Positions 52,254-62,058 of a stretch of 64,000 nt of DNA are shown piece after piece (position 1 is the first letter of the stretch; each line of letters opens with the position of its first letter). Made by a program: the position numbers and the translations under genes. The stretch spans positions 62,001 to 126,000 of the forward strand of contig VENG01000005.1 of the NCBI GenBank assembly GCA_009711705.1, in the 5' to 3' direction. This stretch comes from Bacillota bacterium (GTDB taxonomy: Bacteria > Bacillota > Desulfotomaculia > Desulfotomaculales > VENG01). The notes under the pieces are model-generated. The model was not told where the DNA came from. It saw nothing but the letters and a program-made list of their open reading frames with translations, and ran no database searches.

Positions 52254-54290
52254 CTATCGTGATCCTTTTTGGAAACTTACTTCCACCTCATCCCCGCTGG
52301 AAAGGGGATCAGTATATTTGGCCTTTTCACCGTTCAATTTGAGCACAGGAACTCCCTGAGTATGGCTATCATTAAAATCTATGTGCCGAAAAATATCAAT
52401 GAAAATGGGGTTTGGTTTAGTTAAAATAATCTCATCACCGTTTACCCGTACATTTATGCCCTGATCAACCGGGTTTCCACCGGTTTCTGTTGCGCAGTCA
52501 TGGCTAAGGTCCGGCTTTTCCTCACCGGCTTCAGGAATGTGCCAGCTTACCCTGTCACCATCTTTCAAAACATGGGACAGGCCAACCTGTTCACCATTCA
52601 CATTGACTATAACAGTGCGGCGTTCTACTCCCCGTATCTCCAATAAGTGAGCTACAGTACGAGGTAATTTAATCACAACATTATCTCCCGGTGATATTTC
52701 ATGCCCGGGCGAAACCGGTTCCCCGTTTACCAAGCCGGCAGGCTCCAGCGTTTCCTTGCTGCCGTGCAAAAATACCATTACCCCCTGCTCCTGGGGCAGA
52801 TAATCACCTACAGTCCCCCGGGCGTCCCACCCGTCTTGGGCTTTTACTACATATATTTCGTCGGCATCCTTTACTATACTCTGCAGGTTGGCCGGTTTGC
52901 CATTAATCTCAATTTCTGCATGGCGCGCAAATTCTCCAAACACTACTTTGCGCTCCCCATTAAGAATAAAAGACAGATCTTTTCCGTTTCTTCCTATAAG
53001 ATCCCTGGGGTTAAATTGTATAAGCCCTAAAACATCAGACACACTCAAGGTTCTGGTATTAAAAAGGCGGTACTCTCTTCCGTTGATGAGGACCGACATA
53101 AAATCAAACCCCATACGTTTTGCTGCCACCGATGCAATACCGGCCACGGTAATCCCTTCCGGACCGGTTACTGCTAAACCGTTTTCCTCATCAGAGAGCT
53201 TAACATTCGGCAAGTTACTGCGATCACGCAAGACAACCCGTTGCGGTGAAATTCCCAGGCACCGGGCAAGCCTATCAGTAAAGGTAGGAATCCGTGTCCC
53301 TCCTCCCACACAAAAAACCGAGCGAGGGGGCTCTCCATCATTTAACTCTAAGATGTTACCGGCAAGTTCTCCAGCTAGTTTGTCCAATGCAGGTTCAATC
53401 TTTTCTAATAATTCTTCACAATTGATCGAATGCTCGACCCCCACTATATCAATAAACTGAATATCCCCACCCTCAGAAATCTTTCTCTTTATACCTTCAG
53501 CCGTATTAAAATCAACCAGGTAAATGTCCACCACTGCCTCGGTAATTTCGTCACCGGCCACAGGAACCATCCCGTAAGCCATAATATTACCATCCCGCGA
53601 AATTGCCAAATCAGACGTACCTGCCCCCATGTCCACCAGAGCCAGATTTAAAAGGCGAAAGTTGTCCGGAATGGCTACATCAATAGCTGCAATAGGCTCA
53701 AGAGTTAGATTCACCGGTTCTAAGCCGCAACGTTCTAAAACAGCATATAGCCCATTTACAACCGATCCCGGTAGAAAGGTTGCAATAACTTCGCAGCCTA
53801 TCACACTTCCCCGGTGGCCTAGTAAATTAGCCAGCCAATAACCGTCAAGACTGTAACCCAAAACTGTGTGTCCCACACAATAGTAACGGTCTTTCATTTC
53901 GGGGCTTTCATCCAAGCGGCGGTGTGCCTCCCGGAGCGCTTCCATCTCTACTCCCCGTACAAACGTTTTATCAATTTCACTGTTCTGATCAATTTCTTGT
54001 ACCACTGAAACCCTATCTGTATGCAGGGAACGCCCCGCTGCGGCCACAGCTACCTTATCCAGGGTACGGCCCACCTTGTTTTCCAGGGCTTTTTTGACTT
54101 CCGCCACCACCGCAGCCACTTGCGGAATATCATGGATTTGACCGTCAAACATTGCCCGGCCGGGGTGTTCCCGAACTTCTTCACAGAGCAAAGTCAAGTC
54201 ATTATCTTCCACCGCAGCAACCAGGCCTATTACCGTACGGGTACCTATATCCAAAGCAAATATTAGTTCTTGTTTTTCTATTAATTCCAT
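52254..54290 (-). CDS. FtsA-like ATPase with C-terminal beta-grasp-like repeats
   Basis: A 678-residue protein. Residues 1-375 are an FtsA/actin-like ATPase: phosphate 1 FALDIGTRTVIGLVA, an SHS2-type insert (about 85-190), phosphate 2 ALVDMGAGTSDLAIS and adenosine VFCVGGGTRIPT. The C-terminal 300 residues hold a run of units with the pattern V-x-V-N-G ... G-D-x-V (VLINGREY; IEINGKPA; VNGEPVSPG; VIVNVNGEQVGL; VRVNGDEI; LKLNGEKA; SSGDEVEVSF), like small ubiquitin/beta-grasp folds. This is not the cell-division FtsA of 410-440 residues; no ftsZ adjoins. Role unknown. Confidence 0.82.
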   Translation of the reverse strand: MELIEKQELIFALDIGTRTVIGLVAAVEDNDLTLLCEEVREHPGRAMFDGQIHDIPQVAAVVAEVKKALENKVGRTLDKVAVAAAGRSLHTDRVSVVQEIDQNSEIDKTFVRGVEMEALREAHRRLDESPEMKDRYYCVGHTVLGYSLDGYWLANLLGHRGSVIGCEVIATFLPGSVVNGLYAVLERCGLEPVNLTLEPIAAIDVAIPDNFRLLNLALVDMGAGTSDLAISRDGNIMAYGMVPVAGDEITEAVVDIYLVDFNTAEGIKRKISEGGDIQFIDIVGVEHSINCEELLEKIEPALDKLAGELAGNILELNDGEPPRSVFCVGGGTRIPTFTDRLARCLGISPQRVVLRDRSNLPNVKLSDEENGLAVTGPEGITVAGIASVAAKRMGFDFMSVLINGREYRLFNTRTLSVSDVLGLIQFNPRDLIGRNGKDLSFILNGERKVVFGEFARHAEIEINGKPANLQSIVKDADEIYVVKAQDGWDARGTVGDYLPQEQGVMVFLHGSKETLEPAGLVNGEPVSPGHEISPGDNVVIKLPRTVAHLLEIRGVERRTVIVNVNGEQVGLSHVLKDGDRVSWHIPEAGEEKPDLSHDCATETGGNPVDQGINVRVNGDEIILTKPNPIFIDIFRHIDFNDSHTQGVPVLKLNGEKAKYTDPLSSGDEVEVSFQKGSR

Positions 54291-54481
54291 AATAAAACCC
54301 TAAACTCCCTATGTTAGGATGATCGAGTATTACTGACATTTCCAATCAGTATCCTCCATTTATCATACATTAAACTTTTTGGAGTAAATTCCTTTTTGTG
54401 AGTGAAGATTTTGGTAACGTTAAGGTATGTGAGTTGGTATAATGTCTAAGTGTCAGCGACCGACATGAGATTAGAAAAATG

Positions 54482-54520
54482 AAAAAGGTGGGAGTACCTC
54501 TTACGGTACCCCCACCTTTC
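54482..54520 (-). terminator. Rho-independent terminator
   Basis: On the minus strand GGTGGGGGTACC pairs with GGTACTCCCACC, followed by TTTTTC. It ends the alpha/beta hydrolase transcript. Confidence 0.88.
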
Positions 54521-54566
54521 CGTGCCACTTCAAATGCCGGGTTTATTTATTTACCACTAAACCTTG

Positions 54567-55856
54567 TTACTTTTGCTCCTGTAAAAACTGTTTAATCATG
54601 TTTGAAATTTTTTCGGGTTGTTCCCATTGAATATTATGCCCTACATTTTCAAAGGTGGTAAACTTTGCATTAGGGATAGTTTGGCGTAACTCATCCTGGT
54701 ATTCCTGAGGCAGAATTGGATCAAGTTCTCCCCACATAATCAAGGTTGGAGCCTTAATATCGCCCAAAAAACTACTATGATCAGTGGTCATTATCCCTTT
54801 ATAGGCTGCTTGCCAAACCCATGGCTCCAATTGAGATACTTCATTCATACCGTATTCATGAAAAGTCTTGTCAACCGGGTTGGGGTTCCAGTACCACCAT
54901 TCCACGAATTCCCGGTCATATGGTGTTTCACCTAAGTTAGTTACAGTATTCCAAGTATCTGTTTTGCCAACCCGTGTGGCAGCGGAGCTCACTAATACTA
55001 ACTCATCCACTTTTTCCGGATAATTAATTGCGATTGCCTGGGCAACATAACTTCCCATGGAATGGCCAACAATTGCTGCAGTATCGATTTCAAGAGCGCC
55101 CATTAATGCAACTACATCTTCTGCAAATAATGACATGGGAAGACTTCTCATTTTAATTTTTTCAGTATCACCGTGACCCCTCAGGTCAGGAATGATAACA
55201 TGGTAGTCCTGTGCCAAATAAGGGGCAGCTAAGGACCATGAACGACTTGTATCAGTAACACCATGAATAAGAACTACTGTTTTGCCGTCTTTAGGCCCCA
55301 TTTCAACATACTTCATTTTAATGCCGGTACGCAGCTTAATTTCTTTCTTTGCATCAACCCAATTTGCTTGAGTAAACTTTTCCTTTTCGCTACTTTGAGT
55401 CAATGTGGTAACCAGCACCTGCCGGGCGTCTGCTTTCCATTCTACTTTGGCTCCTAATGCCTCATTTGCAAATCGAAGAGGCACAAGGGTACGCCCTTTC
55501 ATCATTTTAGCCGGTACGTCGAGTTCTATAGAACTCTCATTTACCATCCCGGACATTTCCCCTAAAACAAGCTTGACTTCCTTATTGTCCAAGCTTAATG
55601 ATACTGTTTGCGTTGCTTCGTCCCAACCTATTTGAGCGCCCATAGCCTCACCGATCGCTCTAAAAGGAACTAAAATTCTACCATCTGCCATTACGGGAGA
55701 AACATTTAATGCTAATGGATCTCCATTTACAATGATTTCAATTGCATCCGAATCAGGTGCATCAATTTTCTGCTGGTTAGTATCGGCTAGTGCAAGACTT
55801 GAACTTAGCCCAAGGGTAATTAAAAACGTTAAAAGTAATATCGAAAATCTTTTCAA
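54567..55856 (-). CDS. Secreted alpha/beta hydrolase with copper-amine-oxidase-type stalk domain
   Basis: A 429-residue exported protein: signal peptide to about residue 25, then two repeats of the copper amine oxidase N-terminal-like domain (LNVSPVMADGRILVPFRAIGE and MMKGRTLVPLRFANEALGA), then an alpha/beta hydrolase (HGVTDTSRSW oxyanion, GHSMGSY nucleophile, WGELDPILP acid, VGHNIQWEQP His). The stalk domain is common on clostridial surface proteins. TTG start with GGAGG. Substrate unknown. Confidence 0.9.
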   Translation of the reverse strand: MKRFSILLLTFLITLGLSSSLALADTNQQKIDAPDSDAIEIIVNGDPLALNVSPVMADGRILVPFRAIGEAMGAQIGWDEATQTVSLSLDNKEVKLVLGEMSGMVNESSIELDVPAKMMKGRTLVPLRFANEALGAKVEWKADARQVLVTTLTQSSEKEKFTQANWVDAKKEIKLRTGIKMKYVEMGPKDGKTVVLIHGVTDTSRSWSLAAPYLAQDYHVIIPDLRGHGDTEKIKMRSLPMSLFAEDVVALMGALEIDTAAIVGHSMGSYVAQAIAINYPEKVDELVLVSSAATRVGKTDTWNTVTNLGETPYDREFVEWWYWNPNPVDKTFHEYGMNEVSQLEPWVWQAAYKGIMTTDHSSFLGDIKAPTLIMWGELDPILPQEYQDELRQTIPNAKFTTFENVGHNIQWEQPEKISNMIKQFLQEQK

Positions 55857-56112
55857 ATCTAATCAAACCTCCATTTAATTTTAATATGTAAAACTAAGCA
55901 AAAAAAATCTTGGTAAAATTTTAATTGACTGATTAATTAACTTTAATCAACACCTCCCCATTACGCATTTGCAAATAACCATAGAGACATCTCAATATTA
56001 AAACTGAGGTTGCCTCTCTTGGTACTATTCGACACAATGATTCGTTTTCCCTTTTGGAATGTCGAATTTTATCAACAGAGAATGATCCCGGGCCTCATTT
56101 TATTTTCAGAAC

Positions 56113-57696
56113 TTAAATAAATGCAGGCTTTTCATCCTTTACTATTACATCCACCAGCACAGTACTACTATACGACATAGCCTGATTCAGAAGACCCCGG
56201 AGTTCTCCCGGATCTTCCACCCTGAGCCCCTTAACCCCACATGCTTCAGCTAACACAAAAAAATGGGGCGCGTAAACATCCACACCAAAGGAAACCATGC
56301 CGGCCTTCTGCATACGGTGTTCTTCCAGTAAGTACCTTCCATTGTTAAACACTACGATAACTACCGGTAAAGCATAGCGAGTAGCAGTAAGCATTTCCTG
56401 CATGGTCATCATAAACCCGCCTTCACCTGCCAAAATCACAACCTTTTTCTCACTGTGAGCCACCTGGGCCCCCAGTCCAAATGGAAGGCCGCAACCCATA
56501 CACCGCCAGTAATCGGAAATTATAACTGTTTGCCGTTTTGGAATAAAACCTCGGTCAAACCAGTGCATAAATTCCCCGGAATCAATAACAACAATGGCAT
56601 CTTCAGGAATAGTTTCATTTAAAATAGATATTACTTTACGGGCAGATATAGGCTTGTCCAGCAGATTAGCCTCAGCTTTAATCATTGCATTAAATTCCTG
56701 ATGGTGCCTTTTCACTTTCTCCTGCCAACTTGCACTACACTTGTATTTCTTAAGGCCCTCAGTTATTAAGTCCAGGGCCAGAGCCATATTACCGGTCACT
56801 GAAAGCGGGTTTAGCTGGTGCGCAAGGTTTTGCGGCCGTGTATCTACCTGGATGACAGTTTTCTTAGGAACAAATTTGTATTCATAGGGACTGGACCCAA
56901 TAAGCAAAATACAATCAGCCTGATTTAAAATAGGAGGAATGTGACATTCACCCAACCCTCCCACAAGGAAGTCCTCCAGGCCGGAAAATATACCTCTAGC
57001 TCCCTGTCCAGGAATAACTGCCGCCCCCATGTGCCTGACCAGGTGGTAAACCTTTTCCTTAACAGGGATTGCTGCTTTACCTGCAATAATCAAGGGGTTG
57101 CGAGAACTAAGCAGCAAATTTACAACATCATCCACATTGCCGGACAGAGCAGGCGGACATGGGGTATTAAGTGGTGGAATTTGATAGGTATTTATAGGGC
57201 TTAAAAGAATGTCTTGAGGGATGGACACATGGCAGGGAGTATTGTCTCCTATGGCTTTTTCCAAAGCTATTTTAAGCGTTTCAATAACCGACTCCGGCCT
57301 GGTAAGCAAAGTTGTAAAACCGGTTATGGGGGCAAACAAATGCTGCTGGTTAAAATACTGTTTGGCGTTAGTAGCAATTTTAGCGGTCTTAACCTGGCCC
57401 GTAATGACCAGCATGGGTACCCCGTCACGATAAGCATCGGCCACACCGTTTAATAGGTTTAACGCGCCGGGCCCTTCCGTGGCCAGGCAGACACCGGGGT
57501 TTCCTGTTATTCTGGCTTCTCCGCAGGCCATAAAAGCGGCACCCTGTTCAGTGGCGGTACTGTAAAATTTAATGTTATCCTGTCTACCCAGGGCATCCAT
57601 AAAGGGTAAAATAGCATCGCCGGAAACCCCGTAAATATTTTTTATACCCCAATAATGCAAAGCCTTTACCATTACCTGTGCAACAGTTTCACTCAA
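56113..57696 (-). CDS. ThDP-dependent enzyme, acetolactate synthase/pyruvate oxidase-like
   Basis: A 527-residue ThDP enzyme. Catalytic Glu in TATEQGAAFMACGEARI, ThDP site LAGEGGFMMTMQEM through VVFNNGRYLL (GDG replaced by GEG). The PYR-domain text IYGVSGDAILPFMDAL is of the pyruvate-oxidase/YdaP group. It is distinct from the enzyme at 19174-20802. No partner gene is seen. Its product is uncertain. Confidence 0.88.
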   Translation of the reverse strand: MSETVAQVMVKALHYWGIKNIYGVSGDAILPFMDALGRQDNIKFYSTATEQGAAFMACGEARITGNPGVCLATEGPGALNLLNGVADAYRDGVPMLVITGQVKTAKIATNAKQYFNQQHLFAPITGFTTLLTRPESVIETLKIALEKAIGDNTPCHVSIPQDILLSPINTYQIPPLNTPCPPALSGNVDDVVNLLLSSRNPLIIAGKAAIPVKEKVYHLVRHMGAAVIPGQGARGIFSGLEDFLVGGLGECHIPPILNQADCILLIGSSPYEYKFVPKKTVIQVDTRPQNLAHQLNPLSVTGNMALALDLITEGLKKYKCSASWQEKVKRHHQEFNAMIKAEANLLDKPISARKVISILNETIPEDAIVVIDSGEFMHWFDRGFIPKRQTVIISDYWRCMGCGLPFGLGAQVAHSEKKVVILAGEGGFMMTMQEMLTATRYALPVVIVVFNNGRYLLEEHRMQKAGMVSFGVDVYAPHFFVLAEACGVKGLRVEDPGELRGLLNQAMSYSSTVLVDVIVKDEKPAFI

Positions 57697-58080
57697 CTAT
57701 ATATCCCTCCATAATTAACATGACTAATACAGCATGATAATGTGGAGTCTTCTCCGTTACGGTTTATTTTAAACGCCTAACAAGATTTTATAATCCTTGA
57801 CCATTTCATAAATAAATTACTTCTGGGAAAATTTATATAAATAAAAGGAATTAGGTAAAGGATGTCGTAATTTACCAAGAGCAGCTAAGGTAAACAGAAT
57901 GCCTGGCTGCTTTTTCACATTTACAGTTGCGAGTGCAAAAAATCAATGACCATGCCAATGCTAAGCCAATAGATGCTTCGTTATTTATTAATTATTGCAA
58001 AGACATAAAGGCAGTAGAAGGGTAAATTTACAGGGCTTTGATGCTTCTAATTTTGTCTATTTAGATATAGGTGTTGTTTT
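57697..58080. other. Gap without a supported gene
   Basis: 384 bp between divergent genes. It is AT-rich. Around 57940-58020 a short coding-like patch reads DHANAKPIDASLFINYCKD, which may be a decayed fragment, but no start, ribosome site or family was found. The lipoprotein gene's promoter is presumably in the last 100 bp. Confidence 0.4.
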
Positions 58081-59811
58081 ATGATAATTAAAAAAACTAT
58101 AATCCTTTCCGTGGTTGTCCTTCTGTTAATATCCGTTGCCGGCTGCAAGAAAAATCCTGTGCAGGCTCCTCAAAATAGTGAGCAGAAGGTAAGTACGGAG
58201 TATGGTGAGATAACCGATCCTGAGGAGTTGGAGAAATTCTGGCAGGAATACTTTTACGACACAATAGCTACCATAGGTAACACCCGTAAGTTCAATTCAG
58301 CCGAGGAAATAGATCCGGTTGGTGTAGCTAAATTCTGCTGGCGTAAATATGTCGCAGAGCATGGCAAAGAAAGTCTGAAATTGGCAAGTGAAAATAGTAA
58401 TCGGTGGCTATTTCCTCTTGATACTGTTCTTGAATATGCCGAACGTTATTTCAATTTGACCGACCTTGATGTGACAGACATTAATGATGCATACTATGAC
58501 CGTGAAAAACGTGCCTTTATATTTTATTACAGTGATAAAGAGGAGCGCCCATCTCATACCGAACGCAACAGTTGGGGCACACACTTGGATAAAGTCACTA
58601 AAAACAGTGATGACACAGTTACAGCCGTTTTGGTGCGTTATGATTCTTCTAAGGCCAACCGTGTAAAACTGACTATGACTTATACATTAAAGCAACGGGA
58701 AGACGGCAGCCTGTATTTTGTAAATGGGCGTTGGCATTATATTAACAACCATCTGGTTAGTCTATCCGGTGATTATCAGCATTTTGACCAAATCGAGGGT
58801 TTTGACGGAAGTCTGAGAGAGCTTTCCATGTTAGGTGAAGATAATAACCGGTTGATATTAGCCCATACCCCCTATGACGAAAGGGAAAATGCCTCCCTTA
58901 TGCTGCTTAATCCCGAAAGCATGAAGGTGGAAAAAAAGCTTACATTAAAGGCTAACTTCGGTTCAACTGATGTTCGTCTTGCCGGGGATAAAATCATGGT
59001 GCGCCTGGAGGAAAGAATCGTTATTGTTGATAAAACCCTAAAATACTCAGAGGAGATACCGTTGCCGGGAGCAATCAAGGATAAAATAAAGAGTTCTTCC
59101 AACCCTGATACTTATTTTGGGGGGTACGACATTTCAAGCGATCTTAAGAGAATTGTTTATGCCGATGAAAAAGGCGTTAAAGTGTTCAACCTTGCGGACA
59201 GCGGTGAAAAACTACTCGCTCCTACAAAGCACATTACCGGTAGTGAATTAATTCAAAACTCTTATCACTCTAGTCCCAGGTTTGTTGATAATGATCAAAA
59301 AGTTATAACTACCATGACAGGTTATGAATCCGCCGTGGGGTATACCCTCTACAGCCTGAAGGAAAATACCACATTGAAATATGGTATTGCTTCGGGGGCA
59401 TCTTCATCCGGGTTTATTCGTTATGATACCGGCTTATTGGAATTAAAAAGTACCTATATAAAAGAGGAACAGACAACTGAAAGACTACAATATTTAGATT
59501 TCAATACCGGAAATGTAAAGGAAATCAAACTTGGGGATATTGATGATGGCGGCTACATTAGATTTCATGGTTCCGCATATGTCGGCCAAAATTATGCAGC
59601 TTTTTTAACCCACCGGTTTGACACTGATAACGGCGATAACAATATGCATTATCTTTATCGACTTAATTTAAAAACATTAAAGGTTGACTCTAAAATAGTT
59701 TCTGTAAAGGCGGCTGAAACGCATATTCTGGGAGTTTTGGCAGACGGCCGTGTTCTGTTTTGGTATAATCTGAACCCTAGTGAGAATGGATTATGTATAG
59801 CTAAAAGTTGA
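58081..59811 (+). CDS. Large hypothetical lipoprotein
   Basis: A 576-residue lipoprotein: lipobox ISVAGC at residue 22. No known domain is recognised. From about residue 230 the chain has short repeats of beta-strand type (LILAHTPYDER; KIMVRLEERIVIVDKTL; RIVYADEKGVKVFNLAD; GQNYAAFLTHRFD), as in WD40-like or TolB-like propellers. ATG with weak AGGTG site. Divergent from the ThDP gene. Function unknown. Confidence 0.75.
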   Translation: MIIKKTIILSVVVLLLISVAGCKKNPVQAPQNSEQKVSTEYGEITDPEELEKFWQEYFYDTIATIGNTRKFNSAEEIDPVGVAKFCWRKYVAEHGKESLKLASENSNRWLFPLDTVLEYAERYFNLTDLDVTDINDAYYDREKRAFIFYYSDKEERPSHTERNSWGTHLDKVTKNSDDTVTAVLVRYDSSKANRVKLTMTYTLKQREDGSLYFVNGRWHYINNHLVSLSGDYQHFDQIEGFDGSLRELSMLGEDNNRLILAHTPYDERENASLMLLNPESMKVEKKLTLKANFGSTDVRLAGDKIMVRLEERIVIVDKTLKYSEEIPLPGAIKDKIKSSSNPDTYFGGYDISSDLKRIVYADEKGVKVFNLADSGEKLLAPTKHITGSELIQNSYHSSPRFVDNDQKVITTMTGYESAVGYTLYSLKENTTLKYGIASGASSSGFIRYDTGLLELKSTYIKEEQTTERLQYLDFNTGNVKEIKLGDIDDGGYIRFHGSAYVGQNYAAFLTHRFDTDNGDNNMHYLYRLNLKTLKVDSKIVSVKAAETHILGVLADGRVLFWYNLNPSENGLCIAKS

Positions 59812-59891
59812 TCTTACCAGGCGGTAACATACCCTCCATTAAATCAGAAATATACATCTTTATATGGATGTGTTTCAATAATGGAATGCAA

Positions 59892-60056
59892 AGTGAACTC
59901 GTTCAGCTAAAGCTGAACATCGGGGCTTAAAAGGAAAGGGGACACACCTCCTGCGGAGGAATGTCCCCAACTGGTGGGATTCTACCCCACCTGATGAAAA
60001 AAAGTGCAAACTCCCACTTATAGAAGTGGGAGTCTTAGAAATCAGATAAAAAATTT
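59892..60056. repeat. IS200/IS605-like non-coding repeat, long copy
   Basis: Reverse-complement relative of 28865-28959. It starts AGTGAACTCGTTCAGCT, has the dyad GTTCAGCT/AGCTGAAC, an extra hairpin GGGGACA...TGTCCCC of about 70 bp that the short copy lacks, GTGGGAT/CCCACC, and the hairpin arms CTCCCACTT/AAGTGGGAG, ending AAATCAGATAAAAAATTT. No transposase or TnpB is present. A MITE-like remnant of an IS200/IS605-type element is the best explanation. Confidence 0.75.
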
Positions 60057-60073
60057 TTTAAGAAAGGTACTGT

Positions 60074-60469
60074 ATGAAACGTAGATTAACAATTCTTATT
60101 TTTCTCATACTTGGCCTATTTGGGAGAGGGCTTGCTTCTCTCTCTAGTTTTTTAATAACATCGGATATTCCTGTTTCATATTCTACTTCAGAAGCCCTGG
60201 TAGTTCATATTCTGTTTTTTGTATCAACAATCTTCTTTTTGCTAGCTTCCATTTTATACCAATCCAATAAAGCAAGGATACTCACAGGAGTCCTATTTGC
60301 TTTGATGTTTACATACAGCATTATCATTTTTATAAGCTGGATTGGAGCAGATTACTATAACGCTTCATTTGCACAGTTGAAAATTACGAGCCTGCTAAAT
60401 TCTGGATTGATCATGGTTTTTAATTTTTTTCTAGTCATAAAAAGGAATACTGAGTTAATGAAGGTGTAG
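60074..60469 (+). CDS. Four-helix membrane protein
   Basis: A 131-residue membrane protein with helices at about 5-27, 44-62, 66-90 and 105-125. No family recognised. ATG with AAGAAAGG. It begins 17 bp after the repeat and its last 35 bp overlap the convergent hydrolase gene. May be expressed from inside the element. Confidence 0.6.
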   Translation: MKRRLTILIFLILGLFGRGLASLSSFLITSDIPVSYSTSEALVVHILFFVSTIFFLLASILYQSNKARILTGVLFALMFTYSIIIFISWIGADYYNASFAQLKITSLLNSGLIMVFNFFLVIKRNTELMKV

Positions 60470-61322
60470 CCCTGATTTCTTTATAAGCAATGCCGGGCAT
60501 AACACTATTTTGTTGGAGGTGGTTTCCCAGCTCATGTGAGAAAAGTTGAGGATCATCCAACATCGAATAATGACCGCAATTGGGAAGAATATGCAACCGG
60601 GAATTTGGTATTGCCTGCTGCAATCTTAATCCCCAATAAGGTGGGAGAAAACGGTCATATTGTCCCCAGAGGATGGTTGTGGGAACATTGATATTCGGTA
60701 GATGTGGAACCAGTGCCTCGGTTTCATGATGCTCTAAAGCACTGGCAGCTAACTGAAGGGCTTTATAATCTTCATAATCCTTAAACGGTAGTGTAAAAGC
60801 ATTGATTATATCTGCCGTTAACATTTTTTGATTATGCATTCCCTCCCGCAGCATCTGTTGTACGATAAACGGCGAAGGTTCAAACTCGGGGGCTGTAGGC
60901 CAACGCATTGATACTACTGTAGGTAGCGGCCAGTTACTAAAACAGACTCCGTCGGCAACGGTAATACTTAATACTCGGTCTGGATTATTTACAGCTAATA
61001 TTTGCACGATTCCCCCGCCAAGGTCGTGTCCTACAAAATGGGCTTTTTCTATTCCTAGCTGGTCTAAAATAGAAAGTATATGTTGAGCCTGACTATGTAA
61101 AGTTAAGTCTTCAACGGAACCCCTGGAAGATTGTCCATAACCCAGGAGGTCCGGTGCTATAGTAGTATAGTTATCACCTAGAAACGACATTACCTGCTGC
61201 CAGAGAAATGAATGGGTAGGTATTCCATGAATAAACACGACAGCGGGACCGGTTTGACCAATATTTCTGTAGAAAAAATTATAACGTCCAGACTGGATAT
61301 ATCCTTCATTAACAGGCTGCAT
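60435..61322 (-). CDS. Alpha/beta hydrolase, haloalkane-dehalogenase/epoxide-hydrolase type
   Basis: A 295-residue hydrolase. Oxyanion [10 protein letters not shown], nucleophile elbow VGHDLGGG with Asp instead of Ser, acid in [10 protein letters not shown], His in CGHYSML. The Asp nucleophile puts it with haloalkane dehalogenases and epoxide hydrolases. Start ATG, with GGGACGTG ahead. The C-terminal 12 codons overlap the convergent membrane-protein gene. Confidence 0.88.
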   Translation of the reverse strand: MQPVNEGYIQSGRYNFFYRNIGQTGPAVVFIHGIPTHSFLWQQVMSFLGDNYTTIAPDLLGYGQSSRGSVEDLTLHSQAQHILSILDQLGIEKAHFVGHDLGGGIVQILAVNNPDRVLSITVADGVCFSNWPLPTVVSMRWPTAPEFEPSPFIVQQMLREGMHNQKMLTADIINAFTLPFKDYEDYKALQLAASALEHHETEALVPHLPNINVPTTILWGQYDRFLPPYWGLRLQQAIPNSRLHILPNCGHYSMLDDPQLFSHELGNHLQQNSVMPGIAYKEIRATPSLTQYSFL

Positions 61323-61399
61323 TTTTTCACGTCCCTTTTGATATTTTCAGTATATTATTTCAACAATATGTTTTTCTATACCATATACCCTCTGGTATA

Positions 61400-61561
61400 G
61401 TGGATTTAAGGACTCTGATACCTTTGGATGAGGCCAGCATTTTAGAGTCTGTTAGAAAAACCGGTCGTCTGGTGATGCTACACGAGGCTACCCGGACCGG
61501 CGGCTTTGGCGGTGAAATTGCCGCTCTGGCGGGATTAATATGGATTATTAGACCAAAAGGG
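61400..61561 (+). pseudogene. Remnant of 2-oxoacid dehydrogenase E1 beta subunit
   Basis: Translation gives [38 protein letters not shown] and [10 protein letters not shown]. This is the C-terminal transketolase-domain stretch of pyruvate/branched-chain 2-oxoacid dehydrogenase E1 beta (typical VDLRTL-PLD-ETI--SV-KTGR---VHEA---GGFG-EI). Only about 50 residues remain; upstream has no start and the rest of the gene is absent. A recent decay or a recombination scar, kept in frame up to the next gene. Confidence 0.8.
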
Positions 61562-61571
61562 GGTTATAACG

Positions 61572-61895
61572 ATGTCTAACGTTCGTCTTCAATTTCCAGA
61601 GAGTATTGGACTCCTTGGCCTTTCAGGGCTGGTTGGAGTTATAGGCTATATCACAGGTTGGGATGCACTTCAACCATGGTTAGCTGCGTTTGCGGTTTTT
61701 AGTTTCTTCGGCCTACAATTTTTTCATGAGCGGCGTCTCCGGTTTCCGGAAAGGTTGGGATTACTTAGCCTATTTGGATTTCTTGGATTTTTGGGTTTTA
61801 TTCCCGCAATGGAATTCCTCAAGTTTTTGTTTATATTCTTTGGGTTTGGGTTTTTCTTTGCCTTTTTAGGCCGATTACAACCATCCAAGAAGTAA
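61572..61895 (+). CDS. Small membrane protein with internal duplication
   Basis: A 107-residue membrane protein formed by two similar units: [20 protein letters not shown] and [20 protein letters not shown], each followed by helices. No family recognised. ATG after AAAGGGGG. It starts right at the end of the E1 beta remnant. Confidence 0.65.
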   Translation: MSNVRLQFPESIGLLGLSGLVGVIGYITGWDALQPWLAAFAVFSFFGLQFFHERRLRFPERLGLLSLFGFLGFLGFIPAMEFLKFLFIFFGFGFFFAFLGRLQPSKK

Positions 61896-62058
61896 TTTTT
61901 CAGGATTAGCGCCTGTCATAGGGCCGGTTCCTCTGGCAGGTAAAACCCTTTGAATAAGGACAACAGGAGAAATATTTTGCCCCTCAAGTGTAACATTTGG
62001 CCTATTTCTAATACTAGTAATAGTAGGGTTTTATTTTAATCTGCCTGGAGGTGTTTGT

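Noticed and set aside
57940..58020. Short coding-like patch before the large lipoprotein
   Set aside because: Only about 25 codons with no start or homology; too little to call a pseudogene.
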